NCBI GenBank assembly: GCA_028706695.1
Contig: JAQTVU010000143.1
Coordinates: forward strand, 1-6,484
Reading direction: 5' to 3'
Origin: Mycobacterium sp.
GTDB taxonomy: Bacteria; Actinomycetota; Actinomycetes; Mycobacteriales; Mycobacteriaceae
DNA: 6,484 nt
Position numbers and translations under genes: made by a program. Shown here piece after piece: positions 1 through 4,891 of this stretch (position 1 is its first letter; each line of letters starts with the position of its first letter). Under the pieces are notes generated by a model, which made no database searches, had not been told where the DNA came from, and was given only the letters and a program-made list of their open reading frames with translations.

Positions 1-739
1 CGGTCAGTGCGTGCAGGGCCAGGTTGTTGACCGCGCGGGGGTGACCGCGTGAGGCGTTGTGGATCAACCCTATCGCATCCTCGGAGAACAAGGTGTCGGT
101 CCGGCCGGCGATTTTGCAGTGGTGGCCGATGTAGTCGGCGGTGTCGGTGCTGCTCATTCCTGCGATGGTGTAGCGGACGGCGATGCGCTGATCGAGTGCA
201 GCGAGCACTCCGAGTCGCAGGCGGTGGCGCAGGCTGGGTTGGCCGACCAGGATGACCGCGAACGGGGACCCGGAGTCCATGTCGTGGTTGGTCAGCAGTC
301 GGATCACTTCGAGTTGATGGTTATCCAGCAAGTGAGCTTCGTCGACGACCAGGACGGGGTGGCGGCCGCGTTCGGCGTGTTCGCCGGCCAGTGCTTCGGC
401 GGCCTGGGGTGCCAGGGTGGCCTTGTGAAACGCCGGGGTATGCCCGAGGCTGGCCACGATGCGGGTGCGCATGCCGCGTACCCCGATCGTTGGGTTGGCC
501 AGGTAGATGAACACGTGCCGGGACGAATCCAGGGCGTTCGTGGCTGCCCGCACGGCCACGGTCTTTCCGGCGCCGACCTCGCCGGTGATCACCCCGATCG
601 CATGCTGGTCCACACACCAGCTGATACGGGCGACCGCTTCGCCGTGGCCGGCGTGGCGGTGCAGCATGGCCGGGGCCAGATCCCGGCCGAAGGGCATCCG
701 GGTGAACCCCCAATGTGACTGCAGGCGTTGAATACTCAT
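1..739 (-). CDS. ExeA/TniB-like AAA+ transposition ATPase, 3' end beyond window
   Basis: An open frame of 246 codons starts at ATG 739 and is still open at base 1, so the C-terminus lies outside. The N-terminus (WGFTRMPFGRDLAP, about residues 10-23) is typical of ExeA-family ATPases of actinobacterial transposons. Walker A is GEVGAGKT (residues 53-60) and Walker B is VLVVDEAH (129-136). A sensor-like stretch ILVGQPTLRHRL and the late motif SRGHPRAVNNLA follow. By family knowledge such ATPases (TniB, IstB, MuB relatives) bind DNA with ATP, choose target sites and activate a DDE transposase; they act in the cytoplasm. The start is supported by an ATGA overlap with what looks like the last codons of an upstream transposase. 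That partner is otherwise absent here, so the ATPase appears orphaned on this side. Exact family name is less sure than the AAA+ call. Confidence 0.92.
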   Translation of the reverse strand, partial: MSIQRLQSHWGFTRMPFGRDLAPAMLHRHAGHGEAVARISWCVDQHAIGVITGEVGAGKTVAVRAATNALDSSRHVFIYLANPTIGVRGMRTRIVASLGHTPAFHKATLAPQAAEALAGEHAERGRHPVLVVDEAHLLDNHQLEVIRLLTNHDMDSGSPFAVILVGQPSLRHRLRLGVLAALDQRIAVRYTIAGMSSTDTADYIGHHCKIAGRTDTLFSEDAIGLIHNASRGHPRAVNNLALHALT

Positions 740-777
740 GCCGACACCTCGCCATCGTGGTTGGCGTCGCCGGGTTT
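736..777 (-). pseudogene. Possible C-terminal scrap of the partner DDE transposase
   Basis: Upstream of the ATPase a second minus-strand frame reads KPGDANHDGEVSA and ends in TGA at 736-738, sharing ATGA with the ATPase start. This is the usual arrangement for transposase-ATPase pairs, in which the transposase stop overlaps the ATPase start. The frame is closed by another stop at 778-780, and sequence beyond is a plus-strand gene, so at most 13 codons remain. The assignment rests on position and overlap, not on recognisable transposase motifs, and could be chance. Confidence 0.35.
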
Positions 778-792
778 TCAGCCCACGGCGAT

Positions 793-796
793 GGAG
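793..796 (+). promoter_or_regulatory. Ribosome binding site GGAG favouring the start at 806
   Basis: GGAG lies nine bases before ATG 806. The other in-frame starts (TTG 728 and ATG 791) have no comparable site, and TTG 728 lies inside the neighbouring minus-strand transposon gene. Confidence 0.45.
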
Positions 797-805
797 CTAC
801 CCGAC

Positions 806-1822
806 ATGAGTGACCTCCCTGTCGGGGCGCAGCGTGTCATAGAGGCGATGCACGGGATGGCGCGGCACGCGGTCACCGCGACAGCTGTGGGACTGGTCCC
901 GCTAGATCGGGAACAACGCCTCGCGCTGCTCTCGGGCGTCGACAGCACAGCCGTATTGGTAGCGCTGGGCGAGATGCAAGCCGAGTTCGACGCGGCGATG
1001 CTCAGCGGTGCGGAAACGTTGCCGATCGAGGCGATGCGCATCGTGGATTCGCAGTGGTACGAGCCGGTGCGGCAGCAGCTCGTGGCTGGGCATCGGCTGG
1101 CGCCACCCCAGACTATGGTCCGGCTCATGCGGGAGATCATCGAAGCCGGCGAGGGGCGGCCCCGCGTCGGTATCGAGGACGACGATGCCCTACTCCAGCT
1201 GTTGTTGTCGGTGAACGAGGACCACGACACCCCGAGTGGCCGGGCAGCTCGGTTCAACGCGATGGACATGCGCCAGATGGACGCTGCGATGCGGGGCATG
1301 TCGGAGGACGAGCTCATAGAGTTCGCCAACGAGATGGCGGTGGACGAGGCGGCGTCGATGATGATGTTCAACGCGTCTCGATTGCCCGAACAGATGAAGT
1401 GCATGACTCACGAGTTCTGGTACCAGCCATGGGCGGAGAAGGTGGGCGACCAGCTCGGTGCGACTCCCGCCGACACGTTCCGTGAAGCCACCGGGATCAG
1501 CATGGACGAGTTCCTGCGGGCGGGCGACGTCATCGTGTCGGTTCTCCGGACAGGGCGCGCCCGCTTCGACATAGGCGCACTCCACGAGCACGGTGTCAGT
1601 AACGAGGTGGTGCAGTACATCAAGCGGGACATGGTCCGCGACCTCGACGAATTCCGCGCCATGTCGCAGCAGGATCAAGAGCGCGGCGACGTCCGATCGC
1701 AGCGGTACACGTTCACGCGGTTCCCGTTCCTCGACCTCAGCGACGGCGCACTGCTCGCGCTTCGGGCGCAGTGGGGCATGGACCGGTTTTTCGGGAACGC
1801 CCCCGAGTTCGATGTTCAGTAG
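806..1822 (+). CDS. Uncharacterised protein, N-terminal half before an amber stop
   Basis: This frame gives 338 residues from ATG 806 to TAG 1820-1822. I do not recognise the family. The product is soluble-looking: no signal peptide or membrane segment, acidic and rich in Met, with helical stretches such as MDMRQMDAAMRGMSEDELIEF. Near the end it reads RYTFTRFPFLDLSDGALLAL, a pattern I loosely associate with large uncharacterised actinobacterial proteins of about 600 residues. The same frame continues open after the TAG to 2569, so this is best read as the first part of one gene broken by a nonsense codon. The 5' end abuts a transposon junction (about 777-805), so the original N-terminus may also be lost. 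Starts at ATG 791 or TTG 728 are possible but less likely. Whether a stable truncated product is made is unknown. Confidence 0.6.
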   Translation: MSDLPVGAQRVIEAMHGMARHAVTATAVGLVPLDREQRLALLSGVDSTAVLVALGEMQAEFDAAMLSGAETLPIEAMRIVDSQWYEPVRQQLVAGHRLAPPQTMVRLMREIIEAGEGRPRVGIEDDDALLQLLLSVNEDHDTPSGRAARFNAMDMRQMDAAMRGMSEDELIEFANEMAVDEAASMMMFNASRLPEQMKCMTHEFWYQPWAEKVGDQLGATPADTFREATGISMDEFLRAGDVIVSVLRTGRARFDIGALHEHGVSNEVVQYIKRDMVRDLDEFRAMSQQDQERGDVRSQRYTFTRFPFLDLSDGALLALRAQWGMDRFFGNAPEFDVQ

Positions 1823-2569
1823 GGCTTCATAGAGCAGGGAAAGCCGGAGCGGGCAAAGCAGTTCCAGGATGCGGTCAAGCACCAGTTCGAGCAGATCGTC
1901 GGTCGCATCATCGCCCGCATCGCTGCGAACAGTGCGATGTTCGGCGCCATCGTCGGTGAAGAGGAGATGCAGGCCGCGTGGACAGTGAGGAGCGGCAGGC
2001 GGCCGAAGGCGTGCGATTGGATGCTGCCGACCGATAGCCGGTTCGCCTGGCTCATCGACGCGACGCACCGCCCGCTGAGGCAACCGCTGGCCGAGGGATG
2101 GGGCAGCGGCGAGGACTTCGCCTCCAACCTCGAAGCGTTCCTGACGAGCAAGAAGGCGCGTCAGTTCGAGTCCGTGATCGACCACCTGACCGAATGCGGC
2201 TGGGACGGAAGATCGTTCATGGATACGACGTTCGCGCCCTTCGTCGTCGTGCCCGACGTGGGACTACCGAGCACTCCGACGTCGCTGATGCTCGTCGGGA
2301 TCTGTGCCCGCGAGATGATGGCGGCGTACGGGGGCAGGATGCTGGCGCCCGCTGTCGTCTCGATCTCCGATCTCCTGCTGCTGGAGGGCATGGCGGAGAC
2401 GCCCAGGGTCGAGGTGGCCAACCTGATCCGGACCTGGCGGCAGGTGGGGGTGATGCCGCTGCAGCAGTACCTGGAGGCTTGCGGATTCCCGTACCGTCCA
2501 TGCCCGCGATTCATGGTCACAGCCGCCGCGGAGTTGGATGCGCGGATACGACGGGCGCAGGCCGCGTGA
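1823..2569 (+). pseudogene. Uncharacterised protein, C-terminal half after the amber stop
   Basis: This stretch is in exactly the same frame as the gene ending at 1822 and stays open for 248 codons to TGA 2567-2569. With the upstream half it would form one protein of about 587 residues counted from 806. Contents include a helical segment after the stop (PERAKQFQDAVKHQFEQIV), a middle part reading VIDHLTECGWDGRSF followed by FAPFVVVPDVGLPSTP, and VVSISDLLLLEGMAE near the end. No catalytic motif is evident to me. An internal ATG at 1937 gives a 210-aa frame but has no convincing ribosome site. ATG 1967 follows a GAGGAG stretch with no spacing, so re-initiation looks poor. The last codons overlap the next gene by GTGA, suggesting the halves and the small gene were once one operon. 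Function unknown; low conservation cannot be excluded. Confidence 0.6.
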
Positions 2570-2823
2570 GGAGCCGACCGATCGGGGAGGAGTCATGGGC
2601 GCAGGTTCGTCAAGAGCGGTTCGTTGCGCTGATCGAATACGAGCAGGCGATTCTTGGCCAAGGTCATGGCGGATCAGAGCCGGCGTTGTCCTTGGCTACG
2701 GCGCGGGCGGCGGAAGTCATTGAGTCGTTGCGTCATTACGACACCGTGGAGGGGTGCGCGGACGTGTTGTATGCGACGCGGTTGGCCGGCGCCCCGCTGA
2801 GTCCCGCCGCCGCCGTCGCCTAG
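2566..2823 (+). CDS. Small uncharacterised protein (85 aa), overlapping upstream gene
   Basis: GTG 2566 overlaps the TGA of the preceding gene as GTGA, a sign of translational coupling, and the frame ends at TAG 2821-2823. The 85-residue product begins MRSRPIGEESWAQVRQERF and is mostly helical in appearance, with an Ala-rich end (AGAPLSPAAAVA). There are no cysteines arranged for metal binding and no membrane segment. I recognise no family. Its position suggests it works with, or is co-regulated with, the amber-split gene; if that gene is dead, this one may be poorly translated because its coupling partner terminates early. The frame is also open upstream of 2566, but that part is a shadow of the preceding gene. 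Confidence 0.6.
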   Translation: MRSRPIGEESWAQVRQERFVALIEYEQAILGQGHGGSEPALSLATARAAEVIESLRHYDTVEGCADVLYATRLAGAPLSPAAAVA

Positions 2824-2866
2824 TCAGGAGCGGCGGCGAGTTGAGGTGGAACACCGCAACTACGTC

Positions 2867-3244
2867 TCATTCCGCGAATTCGGGGAGTCGCGCGGCGATC
2901 TGCTCCCAGGTGAGTTCGTTGGCGGCGATCGCCATGACGAAGGTTTCGGCGGCGTCGACGTCGAGGGCCGCTGAGATCCGGTGCCCGTTGAGTCCGAGCA
3001 GTAGCCAGCACGCTGCCCAGCCTGTGCGTTTGTTGCCGTCGGCAAGTGCTTGCGTTGTGACCATCGAATGCAGCAGCGCCGCAGCCTTATCCCAGATTCG
3101 GGGGTAGGCGTCGTGTCCGAATACCGTTGCGGCGGGCCGCATGAGGCTCGACTCCAGCAGGCCTGCATCTCTGACGATGGGGCGGAATCCGCAGGCGTAT
3201 TCTGCGGCGATGAGGACCTCGTCGGTAGTGGGGTAGTCGGTCAC
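2867..3244 (-). CDS. Doc/Fic-family toxin of a type II toxin-antitoxin pair
   Basis: GTG 3244 to TGA 2867-2869 gives 125 residues, the usual length for Doc (death on curing). Fic-core residues are visible: helices with RDAGLLESSLMRP (25-37) and FGHDAYPRIWDKAAALLHS (42-60), then QALADGNKR at 65-73. By family knowledge Doc phosphorylates elongation factor Tu through a core HxFx(D/N)(A/G)NKR, halting translation. Asp69, Asn71, Lys72 and Arg73 are kept, but the first position, His66 in phage P1 Doc, is Gln65 here (codon CAA, 3050-3052). That may weaken or change activity, or it may be a natural subfamily variant. The gene overlaps the antitoxin stop as GTGA, so the two are translationally coupled. 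The identity as a Doc-like protein is strong; toxicity is not shown. Confidence 0.92.
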   Translation of the reverse strand: MTDYPTTDEVLIAAEYACGFRPIVRDAGLLESSLMRPAATVFGHDAYPRIWDKAAALLHSMVTTQALADGNKRTGWAACWLLLGLNGHRISAALDVDAAETFVMAIAANELTWEQIAARLPEFAE

Positions 3245-3438
3245 GCGAGGCGTTGGTTCAACTCGGCTGAGCGTTCGGCGACCTGTTCGGCGAGTGCGCG
3301 CACGCGGCCTTCTCGGTCGCTGGCCTTGTCGAGGATGGCTTGCTTGGCGAAGGCGCGCATGGATGCGCCCGAATCGCTGGCCGCAGATCGGACGAGTGCC
3401 AGTTCTTCCTCGGTGAAGTCGATATTCAGTGCCGGCAT
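3241..3438 (-). CDS. Ribbon-helix-helix-like antitoxin, partner of the Doc toxin
   Basis: ATG 3438 to TGA 3241-3243 gives 65 residues. The start was chosen because AGGAGG sits five bases upstream; a longer frame from 3477 begins inside the operator and has no such site. The N-terminus PALNIDFTEEELALV is a short beta-strand followed by a helix, then SGASMRAFAKQAILDKA supplies a second helix, the layout of a CopG/Arc-type ribbon-helix-helix DNA-binding domain. The charged C-terminal part (REGRVRALAEQVAERSAELNQRLA) is helical and is the likely toxin-binding arm. By analogy with other type II systems it would neutralise the toxin and repress the operon at the inverted repeat just upstream. Family is inferred from this pattern; a Phd-type fold is less likely. 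Confidence 0.87.
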   Translation of the reverse strand: MPALNIDFTEEELALVRSAASDSGASMRAFAKQAILDKASDREGRVRALAEQVAERSAELNQRLA

Positions 3439-3443
3439 CTCAC

Positions 3444-3449
3444 CCTCCT
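3444..3449 (-). promoter_or_regulatory. Strong ribosome binding site of the antitoxin
   Basis: The minus strand reads AGGAGG, then GTGAG, then the ATG at 3438. This near-perfect Shine-Dalgarno match fixes the antitoxin start and would favour antitoxin synthesis over the GTG-started toxin. Confidence 0.8.
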
Positions 3450-3455
3450 GCCTTT

Positions 3456-3498
3456 CAGTACTACTATGGTACCCCACATTGGTACCATAGCAGTACTG
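3456..3498 (-). promoter_or_regulatory. Inverted-repeat operator of the toxin-antitoxin operon
   Basis: Two 18-base arms (3456-3473 and 3481-3498) are reverse complements except for one position, separated by seven bases (CCACATT). The outer part of each arm is CAGTACT/AGTACTG and the inner part is the self-complementary GGTACC. It lies just upstream of the antitoxin ribosome site, where type II operons are autoregulated, and two half-sites suit cooperative binding of ribbon-helix-helix dimers. Minus-strand TATGGT or TACCAT inside it could serve as the -10 element, so repressor and polymerase would compete; that is inference. Confidence 0.75.
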
Positions 3499-3634
3499 GC
3501 ATGGTCGGGTAGCCGTTCAGCGCCAGGTGTCGATGACCGGAATTTTCTTCGGCGCAAGCCCTCGGCTAAAGTTATCGACCGGACGCTCCAAAAATTGCCC
3601 AGTATGCGCTGGTCGAAACGTAGATGCGATCGCT

Positions 3635-4075
3635 CTAACGAGACTCTACGGACACGGCCTCAGGGCCGTGTCCGTAGAGGGCAAGCTGCCGGCGTAGTTC
3701 CAGGTTCTCGCCGTGGGCTTGTTCGAGGGCGGTTCGTAACTCCGTGACTTCAGTGCGGTGTCGGGCCTTCAATCTCCCGATCTCGGCGGTGAGCGCGGCC
3801 ACGATGTTGTTGTCGGATTCTGCGTCGGTTGAGGGCTGGTCTGGTTCCGGTCTGCGCTGGCCCCTGTGGCGTTCGATCCGTGCTCGAAGGCGAGTGTTGT
3901 TGTAGAGGAATGCGTGGGAGACACCGGCTTCCCGTTGGACGGCCTGGAATGTGACTGGCTCGCCCCGTTTGATGATGCGGGCGATGGCGTCGTCGGCTGA
4001 TCGAGTCTTCTCTTCGGACTTGCGGCGTGCGGCGGTCTTGAGAATCTCGATGCGCTGTTGGCTGGTGTCGGTCAC
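3635..4075 (-). CDS. DUF6262 / TnpC-like protein of a Tn554-type element
   Basis: GTG 4075 to TAG 3635-3637 gives 146 residues. The start TDTSQQRIEILKTAARRKSE, a helix-turn-helix-like block VTFQAVQREAGVSHAFLYNN (about residues 41-60) and a long C-terminal coiled coil (ALTAEIGRLKARHRTEVTELRTALEQ, cited in part) match DUF6262 proteins. These follow two tyrosine recombinases in actinobacterial Tn554-like elements and correspond to TnpC, which by analogy influences orientation or frequency of transposition. The GTG overlaps the stop of the upstream recombinase remnant as GTGA. A longer frame starting at 4162 covers recombinase codons and is not used. The last residues (about YGHGPEAVSVESR) are encoded by a perfect hairpin and look unlike the rest, so the C-terminus may have been altered. 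With its recombinase truncated the gene is probably idle. Confidence 0.8.
   Translation of the reverse strand: MTDTSQQRIEILKTAARRKSEEKTRSADDAIARIIKRGEPVTFQAVQREAGVSHAFLYNNTRLRARIERHRGQRRPEPDQPSTDAESDNNIVAALTAEIGRLKARHRTEVTELRTALEQAHGENLELRRQLALYGHGPEAVSVESR
3644..3679. repeat. Perfect 16-bp hairpin in the end of the DUF6262 gene
   Basis: Arms 3644-3659 (CTCTACGGACACGGCC) and 3664-3679 are exact reverse complements with a four-base loop (TCAG). It spans the last codons of the minus-strand gene whose stop is at 3635-3637. There is no T-run after it, so it is not a textbook intrinsic terminator. It could be a rho-independent-like transcription barrier, part of a transposon end, or a scar of a small inserted palindrome. 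Confidence 0.8.
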
Positions 4076-4294
4076 GAGACTCGGTTCCGGTGGCTGGTGG
4101 TGTCGATGCTGATCGGGACTGGGCCGGAAGTGGGGCTGCCTGCCCCCGTGTGGGGTTTTCACGCATCGTCGTGACGAGCTTGACCAGAGCGTCGCGCTCG
4201 GCGGTGCGCTGGGCCAGCCAGACGTTATCGTCGGGCATCGGTTTGCCGTGACACGTCTCGAACTGCCTACTTGTCCGTTCGATGAGCGTGGCTA
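4072..4294 (-). pseudogene. C-terminal remnant of a Tn554-type tyrosine recombinase (TnpB-like), frameshifted
   Basis: From the IS junction at 4294 the minus strand reads DIATLIERTSRQFETCHGKP, then MPDDNVWLAQRTAERDALVK and ENPTRG. The remainder makes sense only after a shift: AGSPTSGPVPISIDTTSHRN, then RVS and TGA at 4072-4074. One missing base in the G-run (C-run 4143-4147 on the plus strand) explains it. The restored stop overlaps the DUF6262 start as GTGA, the arrangement expected for TnpB followed by TnpC. The catalytic Arg/His/Tyr part of the recombinase is missing, cut away by the IS21-type end. The identification as TnpB relies on the neighbour and on the charged C-terminal style; it could be another site-specific integrase. 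Confidence 0.6.
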
Positions 4295-4345
4295 TGTCAA
4301 CTTGAAGTGGCCCCACCGTGACGGCGTGAATTGGCCCCATCTGAA
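4295..4345. mobile_element. Terminus of an IS21-family-like element
   Basis: The recombinase remnant stops at a sequence starting TGTCAACTTGAAGTGGCCCC. Two near-identical repeats follow, TGAAGTGGCCCCA at 4303-4315 and TGAATTGGCCCCA at 4327-4339, 24 bases apart and differing at one base. IS21-family ends begin with TG and carry such spaced repeats bound by the IstA transposase. No istA or istB coding sequence is seen to the right, so only the end, or an end plus flanking non-coding DNA, seems to remain. Confidence 0.6.
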
Positions 4346-4421
4346 ATCTTCGTGGAGCGGTTTGGTGGACGGGGGGCGACTGATCCCTGTTTGGTGCGAG
4401 CCGAGCGCCGCGCCATCGGTG

Positions 4422-4446
4422 CGGGCAGGGGCGTGACCCCTGCCCG
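4422..4446. repeat. 10-bp GC-rich inverted repeat
   Basis: Arms 4422-4431 (CGGGCAGGGG) and 4437-4446 (CCCCTGCCCG) are exact reverse complements around a five-base loop CGTGA. There is no adjacent T-run. It lies within the probable IS21-derived non-coding segment and may be a transcription barrier for the element. Confidence 0.7.
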
Positions 4447-4482
4447 TGTCACTGCGCGATGAGGGGTCGCAGAGGCTCGCGG

Positions 4483-4532
4483 GTCAAGGGTGGCCGAGGG
4501 CCATCGTGAAGCGACGCGGTAGCGCCCTTGAC
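4483..4532. repeat. 8-bp inverted repeat enclosing 34 bases
   Basis: GTCAAGGG at 4483-4490 is repeated inverted as CCCTTGAC at 4525-4532. It lies 36 bases beyond the preceding hairpin, so a multi-stem fold is possible. Confidence 0.5.
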
Positions 4533-4891
4533 GCGTGAGGGGCGGCCCCGTACCCTCGCGCGGCGCTCGGCGGAGGTGACCGGAAGCGGCCGAGGCGACC
4601 TTCATCGAAGGTGCCAGGGGTTCGGTAGGCTTTGGTGTCCGTAGGCGGAACCTCGGACCGAGCTCTTTTCAGGGTCTTGACGTTAGCGAGGCGGTTGAGT
4701 TTGGCGAGCTGTTGGCGTTCGTCAGCCGACTGGCTGGCCAGCGACCCTAACCGGTTGGCTGTGTCGTTGTGTGAGTTCGTCGGCGTGCCCGATCATGTCG
4801 GTCCGGTGTGCTCAGTGGACGAATTGCACGCTGAGGTGGCCGGTTTCGCTGGTATGTTGTTGGGCTATACGCCAGCCGGTGAGTTCCTCAC

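Larger units (their letters stand above)
4346..4891. other. Stretch of about 550 bases without a convincing gene
   Basis: No frame here has a recognisable family, good start and ribosome site. Several hairpin-forming repeats crowd 4420-4612. A minus-strand frame is open for 102 codons from 4792 to a stop at 4484-4486 without a useful start, with a hydrophilic stretch ADERQQLAKLNRLANVKTLK; it may be a decayed gene end. A second minus-strand frame reading KLLGEELTGWRIAQQ ends at about 4814. The segment 4630-4890 is visibly less GC-rich than its neighbours. It probably consists of insertion-sequence non-coding ends and degraded DNA. Confidence 0.5.

Noticed and set aside
59..718. Plus-strand 219-codon open frame
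   Set aside because: It lies opposite the ATPase gene, whose Walker motifs are unmistakable on the minus strand; the plus frame gives no family-like sequence.
728..805. TTG 728 as start of the large plus-strand gene
   Set aside because: It would lie inside the ATPase gene's first codons, with no ribosome site; ATG 806 has GGAG at suitable spacing.
1190..2185. Minus-strand 331-codon open frame
   Set aside because: It spans both sides of the amber codon opposite the plus-strand gene and is His/Arg/Leu-rich as high-GC antisense frames usually are; the plus frame has the coupling overlap and natural composition.
2805..2838. GC-rich inverted repeat between the convergent 85-aa and toxin genes as a terminator
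   Set aside because: The stem is a simple CCG/CGG repeat within and just after the coding end, with no T-run; it can arise from codon bias alone.
3750..4340. Minus-strand 196-codon frame as a single gene
   Set aside because: Its beginning is IS21 end sequence, its middle is the recombinase remnant, and its end is a shadow of the DUF6262 gene in another frame.
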